NCBI GenBank assembly: GCA_902494565.1 | Contig: CABUTN010000024.1 | Coordinates: forward strand, 1-29,090 | Reading direction: 5' to 3' | Length of the DNA: 29,090 nucleotides | Source: an uncultured Collinsella sp. | Lineage (GTDB): Bacteria > Actinomycetota > Coriobacteriia > Coriobacteriales > Coriobacteriaceae | Shown: positions 6,967 to 13,528 of the stretch, piece by piece | Layout of the letters: the number at the start of each line of letters is the position of its first letter | Position numbering within the stretch: the first letter of the stretch is position 1 | The notes under the pieces: model-generated | What the model saw: the letters and a program-made list of their open reading frames with translations, nothing else | What the model was told of the DNA's origin: nothing | Databases searched by the model: none | Translations under genes and position numbers: made by a program

Positions 6967-8316
6967 CTACTTCGGTGCATTCCCGCTGCGGTCGCGCTCG
7001 CTTTGCTCTACGCGCCACTCTTCCCAGCCGCGCCCGGCAGGCTGCCAGAACGCACCGCGCTCCAGCCCCTCGGGCAAATAGCGCTGATCGACCCAGCCTT
7101 CGGGATAATCGTGCGGGTATTTATACACACCGTAGTCGTCGCTGCCTGGGCGATGGCGATCGCGCAGATAACTCGGCACCTCGCGAAGCCCACTAGAATG
7201 GATATCGGCCAGCGCCGCATCAATCGAAGCCTCACACGCGTTGGATTTAGGGGCCAAACACACATAGAGTGCAGCCTGAGCCAGGTTAATGCGGCACTCG
7301 GGATAGCCAATGACCTCGGCAGACTTAAACGCGGCATGCGCCACCAAAAGCGCCTGCGGGTCGGCGTTGCCAACATCCTCAGAAGCCTGAATCATAATAC
7401 GGCGAGCGATAAACTTGGGATCCTCCCCCGCATCAATCATGCGCGCGAGCCAATAGATTGTGGCATCGGGGTCGCTACCGCGCATGGACTTAATAAACGC
7501 ACTGATGATGTCGTAGTGCATGTCGCCGTTTTTGTCATACGAAAATCCACGACGCGGGTTGGCGATCTTCACGTCATCCACGGTGATGGGATAGCGCTCC
7601 CCCGCCACGGGCGCTGGCGTTCCCTCGGTATCGGGACGCGTGACGGCAATCTCGCTCGCAAGTTCGAGCGTCGTGAGCGCCGAGCGAGCGTCACCCGCTG
7701 CCAGCGTGCAGATGGTCTTAACCGTATCCTCATCGGCCGAGAACTTGCCGTTCAAACCCTGCGGCGCCTCGAGCGCACGCTCGATAAGCGTGGCGATATC
7801 CTCGTCTTTAAGATGCTCAAGCTCCACCACGCGACCGCGCGAGAGCAATGCCGAGTTGACCTCGAAGTACGGATTCTCCGTCGTGGCGCCAATCATAATG
7901 ACGGTACGGTTCTCAACCGCATGCAGCAAGGCATCCTGCTGAGACTTGGAGAAGCGGTGAATCTCGTCGATAAACAGGATGGTGCGGCGGTCGTAGGTAT
8001 TCAGGCGCGTCTTGGCCTCGTCAATCACGCGGCGAAGATCCTTCACGGTACCCGTCACGGCGCTGACCTCGACAAACTCGCTCTTGGTATGGTTGGCGAT
8101 AATGTGGGCCAGCGTCGTCTTACCCGTACCGGCCGGCCCGTACAGAATCACGCTCGAAAGCACGTCGTGCTCGATCGCGGCACGCAACCATGAGCCCTTA
8201 CCGACGGCCTTTTGCTGGCCCACGTACTCGTCGAGCGAATTGGGTCGCATGCGCACCGCGAGCGGCGCATTTTTAAAGGAACGCTCGCGCGTCGAGGCAG
8301 AAAAAAGGTCGTCCAT
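6967..8316 (-). CDS. rarA: Replication-associated recombination protein A (RarA/MgsA AAA+ ATPase)
   Basis: The 449-residue protein is a clamp-loader-like AAA+ ATPase that acts at stalled replication forks. Visible motifs are R-M-R-P-N-S-L-D-E-Y-V-G-Q, the Walker A G-P-A-G-T-G-K-T (residues 60-67), the Walker B and sensor stretch F-I-D-E-I-H-R-F-S-K-S-Q-Q-D-A-L-L, and G-A-T-T-E-N-P. The C-terminal tetramerisation region has D-P-D-A-T-I-Y-W-L-A-R-M and E-D-V-G-N-A-D-P-Q-A-L. The first methionine is uncertain: ATG 8316, ATG 8322 and an upstream TTG at 8334 are all in frame. I chose 8316 because the protein then begins M-D-D-L-F, as in homologues. It is separated by about 60 bases from the HD-domain gene and 100 bases from the DUF948 gene, so it may have its own promoter. 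Confidence 0.95.
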   Translation of the reverse strand: MDDLFSASTRERSFKNAPLAVRMRPNSLDEYVGQQKAVGKGSWLRAAIEHDVLSSVILYGPAGTGKTTLAHIIANHTKSEFVEVSAVTGTVKDLRRVIDEAKTRLNTYDRRTILFIDEIHRFSKSQQDALLHAVENRTVIMIGATTENPYFEVNSALLSRGRVVELEHLKDEDIATLIERALEAPQGLNGKFSADEDTVKTICTLAAGDARSALTTLELASEIAVTRPDTEGTPAPVAGERYPITVDDVKIANPRRGFSYDKNGDMHYDIISAFIKSMRGSDPDATIYWLARMIDAGEDPKFIARRIMIQASEDVGNADPQALLVAHAAFKSAEVIGYPECRINLAQAALYVCLAPKSNACEASIDAALADIHSSGLREVPSYLRDRHRPGSDDYGVYKYPHDYPEGWVDQRYLPEGLERGAFWQPAGRGWEEWRVEQSERDRSGNAPK

Positions 8317-8377
8317 AGCCATCCCGTGCATCAATCAAAAACGTTTTCAACTAACCAGTATACCGAAAGGATACGAA

Positions 8378-9625
8378 CTACCGTTCGTTAATATAGGTAC
8401 GATGCGGAAACTTTAGACCCGGGAACAGCTTGCTCGTCAGTTCGCAGAAATAACCGTCCGTCATGCTCGCGATATAATCCACCACGGCTTGATCCTTGTC
8501 GTCCTGCCAGGCATAGGTGCGATCGTAGTAGGAAAGTTGCTGCTCAATGCGCGAAATATGGTGCTTAAAGATGTAAGAGGACTCGTCACCACTATTTAGA
8601 TCCCGCAGGCAACGGTCGTAGAGCTTTTCGAAGGCCTCGCGCAGCTCCACCTCGGAATCGCCTTCGATACCGCCCTTGCTATAGATCTTCTCGTAGTTCT
8701 CGCGCTTGGCTCGGCGGATTTCCCCAAACAGGTCCTCGCTCATCTCGATGCGCGGCTTACCATAGCTGTGCTCAACGATATCGATGGAAGCGTGCGTAAG
8801 GATCCAACTGTTGTAGGCACCGCCCCGGCCATCATCAAAAACGTCGGGCGAAAGCAGGCCCGCCGCGATCGCATCCTGACGGTCACGACCGACGTAGGCA
8901 AGAATATCCGAGATGCGAACGACGCAGCCCTCGAGCGTCATGGGACGCAGATGCCCAATTGCGCTATAGCCCGTGGCAATGCAATCCTCAACCGTCTGGT
9001 CAAACTGGTCAAAGGAGCTCATGTCCGAGAGCTCAAACACACGCTGCTCGTACTCGCCGTTATGGCATAGCACGCCGTCGAGCGTCTGGAGCGACACGTT
9101 GCGGCCGTACAGTGTGTCGAGCACGCGGACCGACTGCACGTTATGGAAAAAATAACGCCCCGTACGCTCATGATAGATATCGTTGAGGAAACGCTCGCCG
9201 GCATGGCCGAAAGGCGTGTGTCCCAAGTCGTGACCCAGGCCAATCGCCTCGATCAGATCGCAATTGAGCCCCAGGGCGCGACCGATATCGCGCGCAATGC
9301 GGGAGACGAACTGCACGTGCAAACCGCGGCGTGACAGATCGTCATTGCTACGGAAGCTAAAGACCTGCGTTTTGCCTGCATAACGGGTGTACGCCGGAAG
9401 ATGAAGTATCTTTTCGGTATCGCGCATAAACGCCGAACGCATAAGCGTGCCTTTGTCGGCGGCGCGATCAATACGACGAATGACCTGATCGTCGTTGCAA
9501 CGATACGGGTTGACATAGCCCGAAGCACGATCGGCGGCAATGCGCTCGACAAGTTCGGGCGACAACGCCGAGGGAATACGGTCCATGCGCGCCTTAATGA
9601 CGGCCGTTTCTTGATTAGTTGCCAT
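8378..9625 (-). CDS. HD-domain dGTPase-like deoxynucleotide triphosphohydrolase
   Basis: This 415-residue protein resembles dGTPase and related dNTP triphosphohydrolases, which remove triphosphate from dNTPs and tune nucleotide pools. It carries the family block R-D-T-E-K-I-L-H-L-P-A-Y-T-R-Y-A-G-K-T-Q-V-F and the HD metal site: His103, then G-H132-D133-L-G-H-T-P-F-G-H-A-G-E. The partner Asp is probably in V-V-R-I-S-D-I-L-A-Y. ATG 9625 has AAGGAG 6 bases upstream; a longer in-frame start at 9652 lacks one. It lacks the family's commoner Arg-rich opening, so the preferred substrate (dGTP or mixed dNTPs) is unclear. It lies 31 bases after the prepilin peptidase gene. No function links the two, so adjacency may simply reflect a long minus-strand transcript. 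Confidence 0.88.
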   Translation of the reverse strand: MATNQETAVIKARMDRIPSALSPELVERIAADRASGYVNPYRCNDDQVIRRIDRAADKGTLMRSAFMRDTEKILHLPAYTRYAGKTQVFSFRSNDDLSRRGLHVQFVSRIARDIGRALGLNCDLIEAIGLGHDLGHTPFGHAGERFLNDIYHERTGRYFFHNVQSVRVLDTLYGRNVSLQTLDGVLCHNGEYEQRVFELSDMSSFDQFDQTVEDCIATGYSAIGHLRPMTLEGCVVRISDILAYVGRDRQDAIAAGLLSPDVFDDGRGGAYNSWILTHASIDIVEHSYGKPRIEMSEDLFGEIRRAKRENYEKIYSKGGIEGDSEVELREAFEKLYDRCLRDLNSGDESSYIFKHHISRIEQQLSYYDRTYAWQDDKDQAVVDYIASMTDGYFCELTSKLFPGLKFPHRTYINER

Positions 9626-9656
9626 GGCATGCTCCTTAAGAAGGATGCGCAATCGG

Positions 9657-10079
9657 TTACAAAGTGCAGCCCACGACCTCGATTATGGCAAAAATCGGCA
9701 CCAAAAACGGGAGCAATGGCAGGGAGCGTGATTTTGTGAAGAGGCAGGAGAGGGCCAGGGCCAGGAGTGCGACGGCAAATGTCACGATGCCACCCATAGG
9801 GTCGAGCGTGCAAAGCGCGAAGAGCGCCTTGGCATCCCCCATGCCGATGCCCGGGGCGTGGCGAAGGCGCCGCCAGAGCGACTCAGTGAGCACAAGGGCA
9901 AGGTAGACGATGACCGCAAGACCGGCGTGGTCAAGCGCTGTGTTCAAACCGAGGTCGAGCCAAACGCCCGCCAACGCCGCCACGGCACATGCGCCGGCAA
10001 GCCCATTGGGAAACCGTCGCTCTCGGGCATCACTTGCCACGCCGGCAAAGATGCAAATCCAAAACGGGATATAGGCCAT
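9657..10079 (-). CDS. Prepilin peptidase, A24 family, peptidase domain only
   Basis: The 140-residue membrane protein has both catalytic aspartates of type IV prepilin peptidases: Asp17 in G-V-A-S-D-A-R-E-R-R-F-P-N and Asp82 in G-I-G-M-G-D-A-K. Five or so hydrophobic helices are visible. It lacks the N-terminal methylase domain with the Cys-rich motif found in PilD, so it resembles CpaA/TadV-type peptidases. These cleave leader peptides of type IV or Tad/Flp pilins at the membrane. ATG 10079 is chosen because an AGGAGG site lies 6 bases upstream; an upstream GTG-type extension would run into the terminator. No pilin, secretion ATPase or platform gene is visible in this window, so its substrate must be encoded elsewhere. 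Confidence 0.85.
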   Translation of the reverse strand: MAYIPFWICIFAGVASDARERRFPNGLAGACAVAALAGVWLDLGLNTALDHAGLAVIVYLALVLTESLWRRLRHAPGIGMGDAKALFALCTLDPMGGIVTFAVALLALALSCLFTKSRSLPLLPFLVPIFAIIEVVGCTL

Positions 10080-10111
10080 CGGACTCCTCCTCGAGCTGCA
10101 TCGCAAAAGCA

Positions 10112-10152
10112 AAAACCACCACAAAGGTGCCTGTCCCCTTTGCGGTGGTTTT
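10112..10152 (-). terminator. Terminator hairpin after the glycosyltransferase gene
   Basis: Two 16-base arms (10112-10127 and 10137-10152) pair with one mismatch around a 9-base loop. On the minus strand the hairpin is followed by TTTTTGCTTTT, so it should stop transcription just after the glycosyltransferase stop codon. Almost the same arm sequence recurs in the terminator at 17905-17943. Confidence 0.75.
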
Positions 10153-10160
10153 GGTGGTGG

Positions 10161-11456
10161 TTATTTGGCGCCTTGCATGACCTCGTCAAGGGTAACGTTG
10201 ACGGCGTGCTGCGTCGGCACCCAGTCGACCTTCAGGAACAGCGCGGCCACCGTGATGGGGATATAGCTGAACATAAAGATCGGGAAGGTAAACAGGTTAG
10301 TCACCAGGCGCCACTTTTGCGCGCAGTGAATATGCTTGTACTCAAAGATAGTCGTGAGCAGCGCCAGGATAAAGAACGTCTGATACATCATGGCGAAGGT
10401 CATAATGAGCGAAGCGGCGCACGCCTGCATCTCGACTTCGGTTGCCAAGAAACCATGCGAAAGGCCACCCACAATCAAGAACGTCGCATTAGCGAGCATC
10501 GAGATCAGCGATAGCAGCATACCCGGGGCGATCGTCATGAACATGTCGTAGGCGGCAAAGCGATGATAGCGGAACATCGACTTGACCAGATGCTTACCGT
10601 AGGTAAAGAACACCTGGTAAAAGCCCTTGGTCCAGCGCATACGCTGCTTCCAGGATGCCTTGAACGTCACGGGTTGCTCGTCAAAGAACTCCGCCGGCGC
10701 ATAGCCAATGCGAATACCGTGAATAGCGCAGAACGTAGTGAACTGAATGTCCTCGGTCAGCGTGTGGAACTGCCAACCGTGCATGCCCTCGATAACGCTT
10801 GACGAGATAAGGTAACCCGAACCCGAAACAGCGCAGGACGTCTTACAGATATTGCGAGCGTTGTTGAGGAAGCGCGCCTCGCGTAGATACCACGTGGCAT
10901 TAGCAGCCGAGATCCACGAGCTGCCGAAGTTCTTGGAATTGCGATAGCTCGTGACCACATGGAAGCCCTGGTCAAAGGCATCGTTCATCTTGGACACGTA
11001 ATCGCGGGAGATAACGTTGTCGGCATCGAAGATAAAGTAGCCCTCAAACGTGTCGGGATACTCGTTGAGAATGCGATCGAAACCAAAGTCCATGACCCAG
11101 CTCTTGCCCTTTCGGGCCAGGTCATTGCGCTCGTAAACAATGGCACCGGCCTCGCGTGCGAGCTGCGCGGTGTTGTCGGTGCAGGCGTCGGCAACGACAA
11201 AGACCTCGATAAGCTCGGACGGATAGTCCTGGTCCTTGATGGAGCGTACGAGATTGGCAATTACGGCTTCCTCGTTATGCGCCGCGATAAAAAAGGCATA
11301 GCGATGGAGTTTTTTGGCCTTGGGAGGCGCGACCTCGCCACGAAGAGCGCCAATGACAAAGAAGACCACCTGGTACAGAAAGCAGACCGTGAGCAGCGTG
11401 ACGACAATCTGGTTGAAGATCACGATGGGTGTGTTGGTTTGTAAAAAGGCGAGCAT
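10161..11456 (-). CDS. Membrane glycosyltransferase, family 2
   Basis: This 431-residue processive-type GT2 enzyme has an N-terminal helix (about residues 10-38) and a GT-A domain starting F-F-I-A-A-H-N-E-E. The metal-binding Asp-Ala-Asp is at 144-146, the catalytic T-E-D at 234-236, and the acceptor motif Q-R-M-R-W at 271-275. Three or four C-terminal helices follow. This matches the cellulose/hyaluronan/poly-GlcNAc synthase group, which couples sugar transfer to polymer export. The sugar cannot be read from sequence. ATG 11456 has GGGAG 5 bases upstream; an in-frame TTG at 11471 would place that site inside the gene. No polysaccharide partner genes adjoin it, which is unusual for an export synthase. 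It has its own candidate promoter and a terminator, so it is probably monocistronic. Confidence 0.88.
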   Translation of the reverse strand: MLAFLQTNTPIVIFNQIVVTLLTVCFLYQVVFFVIGALRGEVAPPKAKKLHRYAFFIAAHNEEAVIANLVRSIKDQDYPSELIEVFVVADACTDNTAQLAREAGAIVYERNDLARKGKSWVMDFGFDRILNEYPDTFEGYFIFDADNVISRDYVSKMNDAFDQGFHVVTSYRNSKNFGSSWISAANATWYLREARFLNNARNICKTSCAVSGSGYLISSSVIEGMHGWQFHTLTEDIQFTTFCAIHGIRIGYAPAEFFDEQPVTFKASWKQRMRWTKGFYQVFFTYGKHLVKSMFRYHRFAAYDMFMTIAPGMLLSLISMLANATFLIVGGLSHGFLATEVEMQACAASLIMTFAMMYQTFFILALLTTIFEYKHIHCAQKWRLVTNLFTFPIFMFSYIPITVAALFLKVDWVPTQHAVNVTLDEVMQGAK

Positions 11457-11490
11457 GCAGGCTCCCAGCAACGTGTAACGTAAACAATCG

Positions 11491-11520
11491 TATATCTTAC
11501 CGCAGGCTTACCGAGTTCAA
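11491..11520 (-). promoter_or_regulatory. Candidate promoter of the glycosyltransferase gene
   Basis: On the minus strand TTGAAC (11515-11520) and GATATA (11491-11496) are 18 bases apart in the 82-base gap after the pseudouridine synthase gene. The -35 is good and the -10 is fair. Confidence 0.4.
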
Positions 11521-11538
11521 GAAACCACCTAATACTGG

Positions 11539-12552
11539 CTAGGCTTCGAGAAGACCGAGCTGCGGAACGATTTCATCTCCAACGGCCGTGCGACCGAGCG
11601 AGCGCGAAGCCAGATCGTCGAGAACCGCAGCGAGATCCCACGGCAACTCGTCACGGCACTCAATGCGCTTCCCCGTTACGGGATGATCGAACGCAACGCG
11701 CCAAGAATGCAGGAACTGCCTGGTCAGGCCCTGATCGGCACGCGCATCGCACTTGCCGTAGAGCGGATCGCCCACGCAGGCGTGGTTGATATGGCGCATA
11801 TGCACGCGAATCTGATGTGTGCGGCCCGTAAACAGGTGGCACTCAACGAGCGTATAGCCGTCGTCAAAACGCGTGGAATCAAAGCGCTCGAGGACCTTAA
11901 AGGTCGTAATGGCCTGACGGGCAAAGGGGTCATCCGAAACCGCCATCTTCACGCGGTCGCGCGTGGAACGGGCAATACCGGTGTTGATAGTGCCCTCGTC
12001 CATGGCGATGTGACCGTAAACGAGCGTGATATAGCGACGGTCGAGCGTGCGCGTGCGGATGAGATTCTGAAGCGCGCGCTGGGTGTCGTCGTCTTTTGCC
12101 GCGAGCATAAGGCCCGAGGTATCGCGATCCAGGCGATGCACGATGCCGGGGCGGTCCTCACCCTGCACAGTACCAAGATGATCGATGCCGCAGTGGTAGA
12201 CCAGAGCGTTCGCAAGGGTGCCGCTCTCGTGGCCATGGGCGGGATGGCACACCAGGCCCCGCTGCTTGGAGAGCACGATAAGGTAGTCGTCCTCGTAGCG
12301 GATATCGAGGGGAATGGCCTCGGGAATCACGTCGGTCGGGTCGTGCGGCTCGGGCAAGTCGACCGAGATGCGATCGCCGGCGCGTACGGCGTACTTTTTA
12401 GAGAGACAAGTCTCACCGTTGACGGCAACGGCGCCTCCCTCGATCAGATGCGCGCAGGCAGAGCGCGTGGGACAGGCATCGTTGGCGCCCAAATAGGCGT
12501 CAAGACGCTGACCAGCGGAATCGTCGGCAACAAGAATATGGATGTCGGCCAT
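11539..12552 (-). CDS. RluA-family 23S rRNA pseudouridine synthase (RluD-like)
   Basis: The 337-residue protein has an N-terminal S4 RNA-binding domain (about residues 14-66) and the RluA-type catalytic domain. Its signature is G-I-V-H-R-L-D-R-D-T-S-G, with Asp142 as the expected nucleophile. R-R-Y-I-T-L-V-Y-G and C-H-L-F-T-G-R-T-H-Q-I-R-V-H-M are the other conserved blocks. Relatives isomerise uridines in 23S rRNA, such as the helix 69 sites of RluD. The S4 domain and the neighbour lspA fit the lspA-rluD pairing common in bacteria. The ATG overlaps the lspA stop (TAATG), so the pair is translationally coupled. The exact target uridine is inferred, not shown. Confidence 0.93.
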   Translation of the reverse strand: MADIHILVADDSAGQRLDAYLGANDACPTRSACAHLIEGGAVAVNGETCLSKKYAVRAGDRISVDLPEPHDPTDVIPEAIPLDIRYEDDYLIVLSKQRGLVCHPAHGHESGTLANALVYHCGIDHLGTVQGEDRPGIVHRLDRDTSGLMLAAKDDDTQRALQNLIRTRTLDRRYITLVYGHIAMDEGTINTGIARSTRDRVKMAVSDDPFARQAITTFKVLERFDSTRFDDGYTLVECHLFTGRTHQIRVHMRHINHACVGDPLYGKCDARADQGLTRQFLHSWRVAFDHPVTGKRIECRDELPWDLAAVLDDLASRSLGRTAVGDEIVPQLGLLEA

Positions 12553-13151
12553 TAACGCTCATTCCTTTCGCGAATCTTGCGGGCACGCTCCCCACGCTGC
12601 TTGGCTTTGCGCTTAGCGCGGGCCTCATCACGGGCATTGAGCTCGGCAGTCGCATCAACCTCGCGGGCCGCGGGACTCAAGAACATGTAGCCGAAGAGGG
12701 CGAGCACAACGCCCACGGTAATGCCGATATCGGCCACATTGAAGACGGGAAAGTCGATGAAGGTGGTGGCAATAAAATCGGTCACGAAGCCAAAGGCCAG
12801 ACGGTCGATCGCGTTGCCAATGGCGCCGCCCGCGACCATAGCCATGCCCACAACCTCCAAGCGAGCAAGCTGGGGCGCGCGAAGCAAGTACACGGCAATG
12901 GCGACAATGACCGCAAGCGCCAGCAAAGCAAACGCAACGCCATGCCCCTCGCCCATGCTAAAGGCAGCACCGATATTGCGGACAAACAGGAAGTCGATCA
13001 CACCGGGGATAACAGTCACATGCAAAGCGTCGCCCACGGCACGAACCGCAAGCTTGGTCAGCTGATCAAAAAGCAGCACAACCAGCACCACCCCACCAGC
13101 AACACCTAACCGCCAGCGCAAAGGCGGCGTCATATCCCCAGCACGACCCAA
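12552..13151 (-). CDS. lspA: Lipoprotein signal peptidase (signal peptidase II)
   Basis: This 199-residue protein with four membrane helices cleaves signal peptides from diacylglyceryl-modified prolipoproteins. It has the F-D-Q-L-T-K opening, N-I-G-A-A-F-S (residues 59-65), the catalytic Asp116 in G-N-A-I-D-R and Asp141 in F-N-V-A-D. A Lys/Arg-rich cytoplasmic tail of about 35 residues follows the last helix and is longer than in E. coli LspA. Two starts are possible. TTG at 13151 has an AGGGG site 6 bases upstream; ATG at 13133 has only a G-run 2 bases away. I prefer the TTG but the ATG cannot be excluded; the functional core is the same. It is coupled to the pseudouridine synthase gene downstream. 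Confidence 0.94.
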   Translation of the reverse strand: MGRAGDMTPPLRWRLGVAGGVVLVVLLFDQLTKLAVRAVGDALHVTVIPGVIDFLFVRNIGAAFSMGEGHGVAFALLALAVIVAIAVYLLRAPQLARLEVVGMAMVAGGAIGNAIDRLAFGFVTDFIATTFIDFPVFNVADIGITVGVVLALFGYMFLSPAAREVDATAELNARDEARAKRKAKQRGERARKIRERNER

Positions 13152-13203
13152 AGAAATCCCCTACCCTCAAGATCATCGAATTACGTTTAATACAAAGAAC
13201 TAT

Positions 13204-13209
13204 CTTATA
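13204..13209 (-). promoter_or_regulatory. Candidate -10 box for the lspA operon
   Basis: TATAAG on the minus strand lies about 52 bases before the proposed lspA start and just after the terminator at 13272-13302, which makes an independent lspA promoter likely. I see no convincing -35 hexamer. Confidence 0.35.
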
Positions 13210-13271
13210 TTGCCATACGCAGAACGCACGACATATCCACCAACGCAAGCGAAATAACCAGCTAAAAACGA

Positions 13272-13302
13272 AAGCGACATTCCGAATAACGGAATGTCGC
13301 TT
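13272..13302 (-). terminator. Intrinsic terminator between ileS and lspA
   Basis: A 13-bp perfect stem (AAGCGACATTCCG, 13272-13284, with its complement at 13290-13302) encloses a 5-base loop. On the minus strand it is followed by TTTCGTTTTT. It would end transcripts coming from ileS and any RNA made from the structured region at 13308-13528. Confidence 0.85.
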
Positions 13303-13307
13303 AATAG

Positions 13308-13334
13308 CTTTCGACTAAAAACGCAAGTCGAAAG
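13308..13334. repeat. Short inverted repeat in the ileS-lspA gap
   Basis: A 9-bp perfect stem, CTTTCGACT with AGTCGAAAG, encloses a 9-base loop. It sits 5 bases from the terminator stem and is one of four consecutive hairpins in the gap. It has no long T-run on either side, so it is probably not a terminator itself. Confidence 0.65.
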
Positions 13335-13386
13335 AAAGCCTCTAGCTCCAGCAATGGAAACGCCGCGTTATCGTCACCAACAGCGA

Positions 13387-13484
13387 AAACGTCCCTAAGC
13401 GAGCAAGGTGACGTGAAAGAGGAGGGAAGCGTACTTTGGTACGCGACCGACGATTGAACGTCAGATTGCCGCTTAGGGGCGTTT
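13387..13484. other. Nested long hairpin, possible structured RNA or palindromic repeat element
   Basis: The 373-base gap 13152-13524 has no credible gene but contains this 98-base element. Its outer stem pairs AAACGTCCCTAAGCG (13387-13401) with 13470-13484, all 15 positions pairing if one G-U is allowed. Inside are GCAA with TTGC, TGACGT (13409-13414) with ACGTCA (13458-13463), and an apical hairpin GCGTAC-TTTG-GTACGC (13429-13444). The 5' side of the internal loop is purine-rich on the plus strand (GAGGAGGGAA, 13419-13428) and reads TTCCCTCCTC on the minus strand. If transcribed with ileS it would form an extended rod-like RNA ahead of a strong terminator. It could equally be a mobile palindromic intergenic repeat; function is unknown. 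Confidence 0.6.
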
Positions 13485-13493
13485 GCAGCGTCG

Positions 13494-13528
13494 GTAGGTT
13501 ACGGCGTTCTACGAACGCCGTAACCTAC
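13494..13528. repeat. 15-bp perfect hairpin spanning the ileS stop codon
   Basis: Arms 13494-13508 and 13514-13528 are perfectly complementary with a 5-base loop. The right arm includes the ileS TAG. No T-run follows on the minus strand, so it looks more like a 3'-end stabiliser or a repeat arm than an intrinsic terminator. Confidence 0.7.
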
